The notes beneath the pieces are model-generated. The model was not told where the DNA came from. It ran no database searches and saw only the letters and a program-made list of their open reading frames with translations. Shown here piece after piece: positions 35,739 through 45,606 of a stretch of DNA of 64,000 bases. Both the position numbers and the translations under genes were made by a program. Origin of the DNA: Roseomonas sp. (GTDB lineage Bacteria; Pseudomonadota; Alphaproteobacteria; Acetobacterales; Acetobacteraceae); assembly GCA_020249505.1 (NCBI GenBank), contig JADCFN010000006.1:1-64000 (forward strand), read 5' to 3'. How positions within the stretch are numbered: position 1 is the first letter of the stretch; every line of letters begins with the position of its first letter.

Positions 35739-37703
35739 TCAAGCGGGTTCCGCGCCCTCTCCGCCATGGGGCAGCAGGGGGCGCAGGCTTTCCAGATCAC
35801 GTTCTGCCCGGCAGACCAGATAGCGCAGCGCGGTGCCATCCGGGTCCAAGGGCAGGGCGGTCAGGCCAATATCGCTGTAAATGCGTAATAATTCAGGTCC
35901 GACGCGCCAAAAGGCCGGGTCAACCTGGGCCGCTTCGCAAAGATCGCGGAAGCGCCAAATGGCGGAAACCCTGTCCCGTGCCTCGCCCGATGGATCGCCC
36001 AGCGCCAGCCAAACCCCATCCCGCTTGAGAAAGGCGAAACCCGCGCGACCTGCTTCGCCGAACACCGCGCCATCGGCGGCCGTAAGCGCAGGCGCCATGG
36101 CGCCCAGGGCCAGAAGTCTTTCCCGTGCCGCTTCCGTATAGGCCAGCATAGGTGGGCGCGCGGGCAGCAGCAGACGAAACGCCGCGACCAGCAGCACCAC
36201 CCCGGCCAGCGCCACCGTAAAACGGAGCGAATCCGGCGCATCTGCCGCCAGAACCACCCCCCACCAGGAATGATCTGCAAGCTCACCTTGATAGGCAACG
36301 GTCGCGAGCGTAAGGCCGCAAATCGCCCCGGCGGCGAGTGCGCCCAGGCCCTCGGCCGAAACCGCTTCGCCGATCAGCCGGGCATGGCGATAAAAGGCGC
36401 CGCGTGCGGTCATCAGCAGCAAGGGCACCAGCAGAAATGCCGCGATGAGCCAAGGCGGCTCCCCACGCAGCACCAGGATCAGCGCGCCATTGGCCAGCAG
36501 AAAAAGCGAGGCCCACCAGGCCAGTACCAGCCGCCGTACCAGCCCATAGGCCGCTGCCAGTAGCAGGGAACCCACCACGGAAGCGGCAAAATGGCTGGCG
36601 GCGTCTTCCAGAAAATCCGGCACCGGGCCAAGCAGGCTTGGCTTGGGCGGCAGGGCGCCGATGAAAATCAGCACCAGGGCGGCAAGGCCCGTAAGCCCCG
36701 CCAGCGCCGGCACTTCAAAGGAAACCGCGATGCCCCGATCAGGCGCCAAGCGCGCCACCAGCTTGCGGCGCTGGCTCACTTCAAACCCCGCGAAAAGCGC
36801 GCCGGCCAGGAATAGCGGGATGATGTAATAAAACAGCCGGAACAGCAGCAGCGCGCCAACAATGGCAGGTGTGGGCATATAGCCGGCCAGCGCAAACAGA
36901 ATGGCGCCGTCGAAAACGCCAATGCCGCCCGGTACATTCGCCGCCAGCCCTGCCATATAGGCGGCGATATAGATGCCAAGAAAATGCAGGAAACTCAGGC
37001 CCTCGGCCGGCGGCAGCAGCGCGTAGAAGATCAGCGCCGTGACCGCGACATCGGTGGTGGCCAGCACCACCTGAGCAATCGCAATGCGAAAGCCCGGCAG
37101 GTCAATCTGATGCCCGAAAAGCCGGATATGCGGCACAAAGCGCGCCATCACCACATAGGCAATCACAATCGCCCAGCAGCAAAACCCAAGCAGCGGCAAT
37201 ATCCAGCGTGGCGCGCCTTCCCCCAGAAAGCCGAGCAAATCCGGCTCCAGAATCAGCACAAGCCCGGCAATGGCAAACCCCCCAAGCCCGAAAGTGAGCG
37301 AGGTGACGGCAATCACTTTCGCAATGGCAACGGGTGCCAGCCCCCAACTGGCATAGAAGCGATAACGCACCGCCGCACCCGAGACGGTGGCAAAACCGAT
37401 ATTATTCGCGAGCGAATAGGCGCAGAAGGAAGCCAGCAGGGATCGCCGCCAGGAAACCGGATGCCCGGCATAGATGGACCCCAAGCGATCATAGGCCGAG
37501 AGCAGCAGATAAGCGCCGAGCGTGCAGCCAGCCGCCAGCCAAAGCGCGCCAGGTGGTGTGGCATGCAGCGCGGTTTGGATATCCCGCCACGAAAGCCCAC
37601 GAAATTCGCGCTGCACCACGTAAAGCGCGCCGACCAGCAGGATTAGCCCGAAGCAGGTCGGGCCGTAGCGCTTCAGCAGGGATATAATCCCCTGCGGCTT
37701 CAC
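35739..37703 (-). CDS. mprF: MprF-like lysylphosphatidylglycerol flippase/synthase with shortened catalytic domain
   Basis: A 654-residue multi-pass membrane protein of the MprF/LpiA family, which transfers lysine or alanine from aminoacyl-tRNA to phosphatidylglycerol and flips the product. The N-terminal flippase domain (residues 1-320, landmarks [34 protein letters not shown] and [18 protein letters not shown]) and about 14 membrane helices are intact. The cytoplasmic DUF2156 synthase domain usually spans about 290 residues, but here it ends after about 130: it has [15 protein letters not shown] and [12 protein letters not shown], then stops. So about 150-170 residues of the second GNAT half are missing. 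Flippase activity may remain; lysyl transfer is doubtful. GTG 37703 overlaps the lysS stop by 4 bases. Confidence 0.85.
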   Translation of the reverse strand: MKPQGIISLLKRYGPTCFGLILLVGALYVVQREFRGLSWRDIQTALHATPPGALWLAAGCTLGAYLLLSAYDRLGSIYAGHPVSWRRSLLASFCAYSLANNIGFATVSGAAVRYRFYASWGLAPVAIAKVIAVTSLTFGLGGFAIAGLVLILEPDLLGFLGEGAPRWILPLLGFCCWAIVIAYVVMARFVPHIRLFGHQIDLPGFRIAIAQVVLATTDVAVTALIFYALLPPAEGLSFLHFLGIYIAAYMAGLAANVPGGIGVFDGAILFALAGYMPTPAIVGALLLFRLFYYIIPLFLAGALFAGFEVSQRRKLVARLAPDRGIAVSFEVPALAGLTGLAALVLIFIGALPPKPSLLGPVPDFLEDAASHFAASVVGSLLLAAAYGLVRRLVLAWWASLFLLANGALILVLRGEPPWLIAAFLLVPLLLMTARGAFYRHARLIGEAVSAEGLGALAAGAICGLTLATVAYQGELADHSWWGVVLAADAPDSLRFTVALAGVVLLVAAFRLLLPARPPMLAYTEAARERLLALGAMAPALTAADGAVFGEAGRAGFAFLKRDGVWLALGDPSGEARDRVSAIWRFRDLCEAAQVDPAFWRVGPELLRIYSDIGLTALPLDPDGTALRYLVCRAERDLESLRPLLPHGGEGAEPA

Positions 37704-39322
37704 GCGCCTGCACTCTCCGCCCGCGCCAGCGCGGTTTCAATGAGGCCGATGGTGCCGGCCACACCATAAAGCGCGATAAAGCCACCAAAGCGCGGGCCTT
37801 CTTCCTGACCGAGCAGCACCTGATACAGCGCATTGAACCAGGCGCGGGAGACACCCATGCGCCCATCCTTGCCTGCTTCCAGAAAGGGCTCTCTCCGGCC
37901 GGCGTCAAACACCAGATCCTGCGCCGCCTTGGCGCGTTCTTCCGCCGGCATCGCTTCCAGATCAGCCGCGCGGTCACGCAGTGCTACCATCAGCGCGGTC
38001 AGCGCTTCGCGTTCCGCATCGGAGGGATTGCGGAAGCGCTTCGTCGGCGCCACGAAATCCCTGTAATAGGCGACCGCATAGGCAACAAGCTTGCCAAGCA
38101 AAGGCTGCGTTTCGGGCGTGGCGCCCGGCGCATAGCGGGCCAGAAAACCCCAGAGCAAATCAGGATCATCGGCATTCACCACGCTCGCCAAATTCAGCAG
38201 CATGGTGAAGGAAACCGGCGGCTCCGGGTCATTTGGCGCGGCGCCGCGATGGATATGCCAGGCTGGGTTGGCGGCATCTGGCGCGGTGCGGAGCCTGGTG
38301 CGGTGTTGCAGATATTCATCCACGGCGCGCGGGATTTGGTCGAAGTAAAGCCGCTTGGCGCGCTGCGGTTGGTTATACATGAATTGCGAAAGGCTTTCCG
38401 GCGGCGCATAGCGCAGCCATTCTTCAATCGTCAGGCCATTGCCCTTGGATTTGGAAATCTTCTGCCCCTGCTCATCCAGGAAATGCTCATAGGTGAAGCC
38501 CTCGGGCGGCGGGCCGCCCAGCACGCGGCAAATCGCCGATGACAGCCTAACGCTATCAATCAAATCCTTGCCGGACATTTCGTAATCCACGCCAAGCGCA
38601 TACCAGCGCAATGCCCAATCCGCCTTCCATTGCGCCTTGCAATGCCCGCCCGTGATGCGCGTGCCGTAACGCTCCCCATTATCGGGATCGCGCCAAACCA
38701 GCATGTCCTGATCCGGGCGCACTTCTTCCATGGGCACCTGCATGACCACACCGGTTTTCGGGTGAATGGGCAGGAAGGGCGAATAGGTGGCGCGGCGATC
38801 CGGGCCGAGTGTTGGCAGGATCACTTCCAGCACCTTGGCGTGGTTTTCTGCCATCCTCAGCAGTGCCGCATCAAACTTGCCGGAACGGTAGTAATCGGAC
38901 GACGATGCGAACTCATAATCAAAGCCGAAGGCATCCAGAAAGGCGCGCAGCCGCGCGTTATTATGGTGCCCGAAGCTTTCATGCGTGCCGAAAGGGTCAG
39001 GGATCGCCGTGACCGGCCGGCCGATATGCCCCGCCAGCATGTCCTTATTCGGCACATTATCCGGCACCTTGCGCAGCCCATCCATGTCGTCGCTGAAGGC
39101 GATCAGGCGCGAAGGCAGGCCCGTGAGCTGCGTGAAGGCGTGGCGGATCCAGCTTGTGCGCGCCACTTCGCCAAAGGTGCCGATATGCGGCAGGCCGGAA
39201 GGGCCATAGCCGGTTTCAAACAGCGCCGCTTTTTTGCCGGAAGCGGCCAGGCGGGTCGCGACCTTGCGCGCCTCCTCAAAGGGCCAGGCCTTCACGGCGG
39301 AAAGATCAGCGGCGGCGGACAT
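37700..39322 (-). CDS. lysS: Class I lysyl-tRNA synthetase
   Basis: A 540-residue class I LysRS, the archaeal-type enzyme found in some alphaproteobacteria and spirochaetes instead of the usual class II enzyme. The HIGH-like motif is PHIGTF at residues 45-50 and the KMSKS-like motif KISKSKG at 288-294; the nearby [11 protein letters not shown] block is characteristic. It charges tRNA-Lys with lysine. It is the first gene of a minus-strand unit with mprF (4-base overlap), ugd and a phosphohexomutase, so Lys-tRNA supply and MprF are physically linked. A TATAAG element (39362-39357) lies 35 bases before the ATG inside a small palindrome and could be its -10 box. Confidence 0.94.
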   Translation of the reverse strand: MSAAADLSAVKAWPFEEARKVATRLAASGKKAALFETGYGPSGLPHIGTFGEVARTSWIRHAFTQLTGLPSRLIAFSDDMDGLRKVPDNVPNKDMLAGHIGRPVTAIPDPFGTHESFGHHNNARLRAFLDAFGFDYEFASSSDYYRSGKFDAALLRMAENHAKVLEVILPTLGPDRRATYSPFLPIHPKTGVVMQVPMEEVRPDQDMLVWRDPDNGERYGTRITGGHCKAQWKADWALRWYALGVDYEMSGKDLIDSVRLSSAICRVLGGPPPEGFTYEHFLDEQGQKISKSKGNGLTIEEWLRYAPPESLSQFMYNQPQRAKRLYFDQIPRAVDEYLQHRTRLRTAPDAANPAWHIHRGAAPNDPEPPVSFTMLLNLASVVNADDPDLLWGFLARYAPGATPETQPLLGKLVAYAVAYYRDFVAPTKRFRNPSDAEREALTALMVALRDRAADLEAMPAEERAKAAQDLVFDAGRREPFLEAGKDGRMGVSRAWFNALYQVLLGQEEGPRFGGFIALYGVAGTIGLIETALARAESAGA

Positions 39323-39468
39323 TGGCAGAGGCTATCCTTAAGCGATGGAAGCCCTGCTTATAGGCAGGCCGCGCGCAGGTGGCGAGGCCCGCCTTCTACA
39401 AGGTGTTCCATCGCCGAGCTTTCTGCGTTAAACCGCCCGCTTCCAATCTTTACCACAGGAAAATTGCA

Positions 39469-40467
39469 ATGCGTGTCGGCGTGATTGGGGCCTCCGGTGC
39501 GGTGGGCCGCGAATTGGTGGATGTTCTGGGGCGTCGGGCCTTCCCGATGACCTCACTCAGGCTGTTTGCCTCTGCCCGCAGCGCCGGCACCAAGATCAAA
39601 ACCCCGCTGGGTGAGGCCGAGATTGAGCCCTTCAGCGATGCCGCTATGCGTGACCTTGATCTGGCGTTGTTGGCGGTCTCTGGCGATTTCGCCAAGGCCC
39701 ATGCGCCGGCGATGGTGGCGGCGGGCGTGCATGTGGTGGATAATTCTTCCGCGTTCCGCTTGCAGGATGATGTGCCGCTGGTGGTGCCAGAAGTGAATGC
39801 GGGTGCCATTGGCGGCGCCAAGCTGATCGCCAACCCCAATTGCACCACGGCGATTCTGGTGGTGGCGCTGGAACCGCTGCGCCAGGCTTTCGGCCTGAAG
39901 CGCGTGATTGTCTCCACCTACCAGGCGGCGTCCGGCGCCGGGGCGGAAGGCATGACGGAATTGGAACGCGAAACCCGCCGTGTGCTGGTGGATGGGGCGA
40001 AGGCGGGGCATGAGGTGTTCCGCTACCCGCTGCCCTTCAACGTGATCCCGCAGATCGATAGCTTCCAGCCCAATGGCTATACGCGCGAGGAAATGAAGGT
40101 GGTTTGGGAAAGCCGGAAGATCATGGGCATGCCCGATTTGCCGATTTCCTGCACCGCGGTGCGCATCCCGACCTTCCGCGTGCATGCTGAAGCGGTGACG
40201 ATTGAAACCGAACGTCCCGTCACGCCGGAAGCTGCGCGCGAAGTGCTGCGCAAGGCGGCAGGTGTGAAGGTAGTGGATGACCCGGAAGCCGGGCTCTATC
40301 CCATGCCGCTGACCGCGACGGGCCAGGATGATGTCGAAGCCGGGCGCATCCGCGCCAATCCGGTGTTTGGGGATCGGGGGCTCGATTTCTTCCTGTGTGG
40401 TGACCAGTTGCTGAAGGGTGCAGCCCTGAACGCGGTGCAGATCGCCGAAAGGCTGCGCGCAGCGTGA
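39469..40467 (+). CDS. asd: Aspartate-semialdehyde dehydrogenase
   Basis: A 332-residue NADP-dependent enzyme converting aspartyl-phosphate to aspartate-semialdehyde for lysine/diaminopimelate, threonine and methionine synthesis. The cofactor motif GASGAVGRELVDVL opens the protein, the catalytic cysteine lies in NPNCTTAIL near residue 128 and the histidine base in IPTFRVHAEAVTIE near 240. The start ATG 39469 has AGGA 9 bases upstream and matches the family length; the open frame extending to 39379 is not needed. It diverges from lysS, across a 146-base region that should contain both promoters, and the next gene starts 15 bases later. Confidence 0.95.
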   Translation: MRVGVIGASGAVGRELVDVLGRRAFPMTSLRLFASARSAGTKIKTPLGEAEIEPFSDAAMRDLDLALLAVSGDFAKAHAPAMVAAGVHVVDNSSAFRLQDDVPLVVPEVNAGAIGGAKLIANPNCTTAILVVALEPLRQAFGLKRVIVSTYQAASGAGAEGMTELERETRRVLVDGAKAGHEVFRYPLPFNVIPQIDSFQPNGYTREEMKVVWESRKIMGMPDLPISCTAVRIPTFRVHAEAVTIETERPVTPEAAREVLRKAAGVKVVDDPEAGLYPMPLTATGQDDVEAGRIRANPVFGDRGLDFFLCGDQLLKGAALNAVQIAERLRAA

Positions 40468-40482
40468 GGTTCAGGGCGCCTT

Positions 40483-40968
40483 GTGACCGCGGACCGGTTT
40501 AATCAGGAAGGGTTTTCGATCCGCGCGGCATCGCCTTCTGATCTTGAGGGCTTGCTCGCGCTGTATCGCCATCTCAACCCATCCGATGAACCGGTTTCGC
40601 GCGATCTGGCGCCATCACGGCTGGAGGCCATCAAGCAGATCCCTGGCAGTGCGGTTCTGCTTGGTCTACTGCATGATGAGCTTGTGGCATCCTGTAGCTT
40701 GATCGTCATTCCGAATTTGACTCGCGGCGGGAAGCCATATGCCTTGATCGAAAATGTTGTGACCGATGCGCGTTACCGGGGGCGAGGCTATGGAACGGCC
40801 ATCCTGCAGGCTGCGACGGAGGCCGCTTGGGATGCCGGCTGCTACAAGGTCATGCTGATGACCGGTTCAAGACAGCCATCCACCCTGAAATTCTATGAAA
40901 ATGCGGGCTTCGAGCAAACCAAGACCGGCTTTCAAATGCGTCGCATGGCGGCGCGCCCGGATGGCTAG
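40483..40968 (+). CDS. GNAT-family N-acetyltransferase
   Basis: A 161-residue GNAT protein with a GTG start. The acetyl-CoA motif A is ENVVTDARYRGRGYGTAIL, and the FYENAGFEQTK segment near the C-terminus is motif B. The N-terminus reads FSIRAASPSDLEGLLALYRH. It follows asd by 15 bases and precedes the helicase by 47, so it may be transcribed with asd. The LNPSDEPVS stretch near residue 30 resembles a small subfamily of acetyltransferases next to metabolic genes, but I cannot name its substrate. Confidence 0.88.
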   Translation: MTADRFNQEGFSIRAASPSDLEGLLALYRHLNPSDEPVSRDLAPSRLEAIKQIPGSAVLLGLLHDELVASCSLIVIPNLTRGGKPYALIENVVTDARYRGRGYGTAILQAATEAAWDAGCYKVMLMTGSRQPSTLKFYENAGFEQTKTGFQMRRMAARPDG

Positions 40969-41015
40969 TTCCATGCCCATCGCCCGTTCTGTCCAGCCCG
41001 TATCGCCTGAACCGC

Positions 41016-43808
41016 ATGGCTGAAAAGCCCGCCGCACCGCGTTTGCTCTTGCCGGATGTGCCCGCCTTGGTGGCGGGGCAGGGGCGCGCCGTGGTGCTGG
41101 ACACTGATGGCAGTATCGAAACCGTGTCGGCGCGCGCAGCGGCGGCACGGTTGACCGAGGCCACACCCCTGCTGGTGCATGCGCCCGCGACAGCCCGTCG
41201 GCTTGGCGTGGCGGGCATTGGCCCAACGCATGACCTGCTGGAACTTTTCGCCTTCGCGCTGCCCGCCGCATCCTGCGCGCCGACCCCGCGCGGCCTTGCC
41301 CTGGCGCTTGGCCTGCCCGAGCCGCGCGATGATGAAGCGGCTGTCGCGCTATTGCCCGATATCGCGACCGAATTGCTGCGGCGGCTTGCGGATGACCGCG
41401 CCGCGCCGCTCAACCGCGATGCCGCAAGCCTCGCGGCGCGCATGGGTGAGGCCGGCTGGCCCTGGGCGCGTTCGGTGCTGGCGGCGCTTGGTGCGCCCGC
41501 CACGCGTTCCAGCATGGAGGGTTTGCGCGTCTGGCGCCGCCTGCCGGAATGGGAAGAAGCGGCACCGGCCAATCCGCCATCCTCCTTCGGGATAGAACCG
41601 AATGAGGCGCGGGCAAGGCTCGCGCAGATTTTGGGTGAGGGGGCGGAACAACGCCCGCAACAGGCGGATTACGCATCCGCCGCTGCTGCTGCTTTTGCGC
41701 CGCGGGAAGATCAGGGCGCGCCGGCGCTGGTGCTGGCAGAGGCCGGAACAGGCACGGGCAAAACGCTTGGCTATGTGGCCCCGGCAAGTCTTTGGGCGGA
41801 ACGCAATGGCGCGCCGGTGTGGATTTCTACCTTCACGCGTAATCTGCAACGCCAGATTGATCAGGAAACCGCGCGGCTTTTTCCCGACCCTGAAGAACGC
41901 CGCCGCCGCGTGGTGCTGCGCAAGGGGCGGGAGAATTACCTTTGCCTGTTGAACCTGGAAGATGCTTTGGGCTTTTCCGCCATGCCGGGGCAGGGAGTAG
42001 CACTTGGCCTGGTGGCACGCTGGGCGGCAGCGACGCGCGATGGCGATTTGCTGGGCGGCGATTTTCCGGGCTGGCTTTCGGAATTATTCGGCACCAACAC
42101 AATCATGCCGCTTGCTGATCGGCGTGGTGAGTGCATCCACGCCGCCTGCCCGCATTATCGCAAATGCTTTGTCGAACATTCCATCCGCCGTGCGCGCGGC
42201 GCTTCGATCGTAATTGCCAATCACGCCCTGGTGATGATCCAGGCGGCGCTCGGTGGTGGTGAGGATGGCCGTGCGCTGCGCCTCGTGTTCGATGAAGGCC
42301 ACCATCTGTTCGATGCCGCCGATAGCGCCTTTTCTGCTGACCTGACCGGGGCTGAGATGGCGGAGCTGCGCCGCTGGATTTTGGGTGCGGAAGGCGGGCG
42401 TTCCCGCGCGCGTGGGTTGAAGCGCCGCCTGGAAGAATTGGTTGGCGAAAGGCCCGAATTGCAGGCGCCCTTGGAAGCCGCCCTGCAAGCGGCGCGCGCC
42501 TTGCCCGCAGGCGGTTGGTCTGGCCGGCTGGCCGATGAAGCTGCGGTTGATCTGGTGGGCACCCCCTCTAATCCGGCTGAGGCGTTTTTGCGCGCCGTGC
42601 GCCGGCAAGTGCGCGCGCGCAATGCGGAAGCGGAGGAAGCCGGGCTTTACGATGCGGAATGTGATCTATTCCCGCTGAACGCGGATATGGCGGAAATCGC
42701 AAGCGCCTTGGAACGCGCGCTGCAACGCCTGGAGGCACCCGTGCGGCATTTGCGCGAAAAGCTGCTCGCGCGCATGGAAGATGAAGCCGCCGAGATCGAA
42801 GCCAATGACCGGTTGCGGATTGAGGCGATTTGCGGTTCCCTTGAACGCCGCGTGCTCATGCCGCTCGCAGCCTGGCGCGCCATGCTGGTGCGCATGGGCG
42901 GCGAAGAACCCGCACCCGGCGCGCGGCCCGATATGGTGGATTGGCTTTCGATTGAACGGCGCGGCGGGCAGGATGCCGATGCGGGCATGCATCGCCATTG
43001 GCTTGATCCGACCATCCCCTTCGCCATGCAGGTCGCCGCCCCCGCGCATGGCGTATTGATAACCTCAGCCACCCTACGAGATGCGGCAGAGACCGAGGAT
43101 GACGACCCCGAAGCCGCCTGGCGCGAAGCGGAAAGCCGCACGGGTGCCGCGCATTTGCCGCTGCCCGCGATCCGCGCCGCAGTCGCTTCGCCTTTTGACT
43201 ACGCCGCACGCACGCGCTGCATTGTGGTGACGGATGTGGCGCGGGAAAACACGGCGCAGGTCGCGGGTGCGATGAGGGAATTGTTCCTGGCATCTGGCGG
43301 TGGCGCGCTTGGGCTCTTCACAGCCATTCGTCGCCTGCGCGATGTGCATGGGCGTATCGCCCCTGCCTTGGAAGAAGCCGGCCTGCCGCTTTACGCGCAG
43401 CATATTGATGCGATGGATAACGCCACTTTGGTGGATGTGTTTCGTGCCGAGGAAAATTCCTGTCTGCTCGGCACGGATGCGATGCGCGATGGCGTGGATG
43501 TGCCGGGGCGTTCCCTGCGCCTGCTGGTGTTTGACCGCGTGCCCTGGCCGCGGCCGAGCATTCTGCATCGCGAAAGGCGCCTCCATTTATCCGAAGGCAG
43601 GCCAAAGGATTATGATGACCGCATCACGCGCCATCGGCTGCGTCAGGCTTTCGGGCGGTTGATCCGTCGCGCCGATGACAAGGGCGTGTTTGTGATGCTC
43701 GATCGGTCCTGCCCGTCGCGGCTGCTGGCCGGGCTGCCATCCGGCGTGCTGCTGCGCCGCATGGGGCTTGCCGATGCAGCGCGGGAAGTGCGGGAGTTTT
43801 TGGGTTAA
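41016..43808 (+). CDS. DinG/XPD-family ATP-dependent DNA helicase
   Basis: A 930-residue superfamily 2 helicase of the COG1199 group. Walker A is EAGTGTGKTL near residues 242-251, the DEAH-like box is VFDEGHHLF near 424-432, and the C-terminal motif VI reads LRQAFGRLIRRADDKG near 870-886. A cluster of cysteines between motifs Ia and II (ENYLCLL, then ECIHAACPHYRKCF) fits the four ligands of a 4Fe-4S cluster, as in DinG and XPD. The first 200 residues form an extra N-terminal region seen in alphaproteobacterial members. These helicases unwind DNA with 5'-to-3' polarity and resolve unusual structures or R-loops. The stop codon overlaps the stop of a converging crotonase gene. Confidence 0.92.
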   Translation: MAEKPAAPRLLLPDVPALVAGQGRAVVLDTDGSIETVSARAAAARLTEATPLLVHAPATARRLGVAGIGPTHDLLELFAFALPAASCAPTPRGLALALGLPEPRDDEAAVALLPDIATELLRRLADDRAAPLNRDAASLAARMGEAGWPWARSVLAALGAPATRSSMEGLRVWRRLPEWEEAAPANPPSSFGIEPNEARARLAQILGEGAEQRPQQADYASAAAAAFAPREDQGAPALVLAEAGTGTGKTLGYVAPASLWAERNGAPVWISTFTRNLQRQIDQETARLFPDPEERRRRVVLRKGRENYLCLLNLEDALGFSAMPGQGVALGLVARWAAATRDGDLLGGDFPGWLSELFGTNTIMPLADRRGECIHAACPHYRKCFVEHSIRRARGASIVIANHALVMIQAALGGGEDGRALRLVFDEGHHLFDAADSAFSADLTGAEMAELRRWILGAEGGRSRARGLKRRLEELVGERPELQAPLEAALQAARALPAGGWSGRLADEAAVDLVGTPSNPAEAFLRAVRRQVRARNAEAEEAGLYDAECDLFPLNADMAEIASALERALQRLEAPVRHLREKLLARMEDEAAEIEANDRLRIEAICGSLERRVLMPLAAWRAMLVRMGGEEPAPGARPDMVDWLSIERRGGQDADAGMHRHWLDPTIPFAMQVAAPAHGVLITSATLRDAAETEDDDPEAAWREAESRTGAAHLPLPAIRAAVASPFDYAARTRCIVVTDVARENTAQVAGAMRELFLASGGGALGLFTAIRRLRDVHGRIAPALEEAGLPLYAQHIDAMDNATLVDVFRAEENSCLLGTDAMRDGVDVPGRSLRLLVFDRVPWPRPSILHRERRLHLSEGRPKDYDDRITRHRLRQAFGRLIRRADDKGVFVMLDRSCPSRLLAGLPSGVLLRRMGLADAAREVREFLG

Positions 43809-44602
43809 TTCTGATCAATTTCCGGCATGCGGTAGCGATCCGCCGGATCAAGCCAGCCTTTGAAATGCGGCGCGCGTTTTTCGGCGAAGGCAGCGCGGCT
43901 TTCCAGCAGATCGGACTTGTCGCCATGTTCATGCAGCTTGGCGGCGAGCCGCTGTTGCGCGGGCGTCGGCGCGGGCCGCATGCGGCGCATCATGTGGATG
44001 GTATTGACGCGCGCGGCGGGCGGTAGCGTCAGCATATGGCGCGCCATTTCAAGCGCGGTTTCCATCAGCGCTTCGGGTTCCACCAGGCGATTGACAAAGC
44101 CAAGCTGATAGAAGCGTTCTGCCGTGAAGCGAAAGCCAAGCGCCATTTCCATCGCGACCGGATAGGCAAGGTTCGCGAGATGCCCGTGATTATAGCCCCC
44201 CAGCAGCCAGCGCTTTGCCTCAGACACTTCGAAAATCGCGGTATTGGCGGCCACGCGCAAATCAGTGCGCTCCACCAGCATGAAGCCGCCGCCCATGGCA
44301 AAGCCATTCACCGCGGCAATGACAGGCTTTTCCAAAGTGCCGGCATTGAAGGGGTCTTCCATATCAATCCGCCGCCCGCCGGGGCTTTTATCGGCGAGCG
44401 ATTCCTTCATATCCTCGCCCGCGCAAAAGCCGCGCCCGGTGCCGGTCAGGATGGCGACTTCAAGCTTCGGATCGGTGCGAAACGCGGTCCAGATGCGCGC
44501 CAATTCCAGGCGCATTTCGTGGTTCAGCGCATTGAGCCGTTCGGGCCTATTCATGCGCACCACCAGAATTTGCCCATGGGTTTCGGTTTCAACAACGGCC
44601 AT
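43805..44602 (-). CDS. Enoyl-CoA hydratase/isomerase family protein
   Basis: A 265-residue crotonase-fold enzyme. The CoA-binding block is VVRMNRPERLNALNHEM, the oxyanion hole is in NGFAMGGGFMLVERTDLRV, and the two catalytic glutamate positions appear retained (SEAKRW and AMEM). The loop LLGGYNHGHLANLAY differs strongly from the common IPGAGGTQRL loop, so the substrate is probably not a plain 2-enoyl-CoA. The start at 44602 (MAVVETETHG) has a GGGGGAA ribosome site; the frame to 44671 has no support. It diverges from the metallo-hydrolase gene with 122 bases between them and converges on the helicase gene with overlapping stops. Confidence 0.88.
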   Translation of the reverse strand: MAVVETETHGQILVVRMNRPERLNALNHEMRLELARIWTAFRTDPKLEVAILTGTGRGFCAGEDMKESLADKSPGGRRIDMEDPFNAGTLEKPVIAAVNGFAMGGGFMLVERTDLRVAANTAIFEVSEAKRWLLGGYNHGHLANLAYPVAMEMALGFRFTAERFYQLGFVNRLVEPEALMETALEMARHMLTLPPAARVNTIHMMRRMRPAPTPAQQRLAAKLHEHGDKSDLLESRAAFAEKRAPHFKGWLDPADRYRMPEIDQN

Positions 44603-44724
44603 GACATTCCCCCTGTGGATTTCGGGCATGATGGGCGGGGCGGGGGCGGCTGAACAGGGGGGATTTCCCAAAACCCCGCTTCCCGTTCTAGCCTTCGCCG
44701 ATAACCCAACGAGGCAGGAAACCC

Positions 44725-45603
44725 ATGCGCAAGCTCACCATTGGCGATGTCACCATCACCAGCATCATCGAACGCGATGGCCCCTGGCGCGCGCCGGGGC
44801 AGATGTTCCCCAATGCGCCGGCGGAGCAGATCGAAGCGACGCTGAAGGAACTGGAACCGGAAACCTATGATGCTGCCTCCGGCAAGATGGTGATCACCTA
44901 TCAAACCTATGTGGTGCGCACGCCGCGCCATACGATTCTGGTGGATACCTGCACCGGCGAAGACAAGGGCTACCCCGCGCCGATGGATTTCCCGAAGCAG
45001 CCCTGGCTTGATGGGCTGAAGGCGGAAGGGCTTTCCTTCAATGATATTGATTATGTCATGTGCACCCATCTGCATATTGACCATTCCGGCTGGAATACTG
45101 TGCTGCGCGATGGCCGCTGGGTGCCGACCTTCCCGCGTGCCAAATATGTTTTCCACAAGCGCGAATACGCGGCGTGGGAAGCCTCAACCAAGGCCGGCGA
45201 AACCCGCCCCGGTGGTGGCGGTTCTGTCTTCACCATGAATTGCGAACCCGTTGTGGCAGCGGGGCAGGCCATGCTTGTGGATGATGATTTCAGCCTGGAT
45301 GATTGCATCACCATCGAACCCACCCCTGGCCACACGCCCTGCCATTGCTGCGTGCATATCAAAAGCCGTGGCCAGCATGCGGTGATCACGGGTGATCTGA
45401 TGCATCATGCGCTGCAAATCCACCGCCCCGCCTGGTCCACCATGTTCTGCTGGGACCCGAATGAGGCTGCGGATAGCCGTACACGCTTCCTCGCCAATGT
45501 CGCCGATACAGATACCAAGCTGCTGCCGATCCATTTCCCCAATCCTTCGGTCGGGCGCGTGGAATCCAATGGTGATCGCTTCCGCTGGCGCTATATGCGC
45601 TGA
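44725..45603 (+). CDS. MBL-fold metallo-hydrolase
   Basis: A 292-residue metallo-beta-lactamase-fold hydrolase. The metal motif HLHIDHSGWN (H-x-H-x-D-H) lies near residues 112-121, followed by a histidine in TPGHTPCHCCVH, the aspartate in ITGDLMHHA and the C-terminal HFPNP. The N-terminal RKLTIGDVTITSIIERDGPW is typical for the group annotated as lactonase or arylsulfatase-like hydrolases. There is no signal peptide. It begins a plus-strand run with a CaiB-type CoA-transferase, a crotonase and an acyl-CoA ligase, so it may hydrolyse a thioester or lactone in that pathway. Confidence 0.88.
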   Translation: MRKLTIGDVTITSIIERDGPWRAPGQMFPNAPAEQIEATLKELEPETYDAASGKMVITYQTYVVRTPRHTILVDTCTGEDKGYPAPMDFPKQPWLDGLKAEGLSFNDIDYVMCTHLHIDHSGWNTVLRDGRWVPTFPRAKYVFHKREYAAWEASTKAGETRPGGGGSVFTMNCEPVVAAGQAMLVDDDFSLDDCITIEPTPGHTPCHCCVHIKSRGQHAVITGDLMHHALQIHRPAWSTMFCWDPNEAADSRTRFLANVADTDTKLLPIHFPNPSVGRVESNGDRFRWRYMR

Positions 45604-45606
45604 CCC

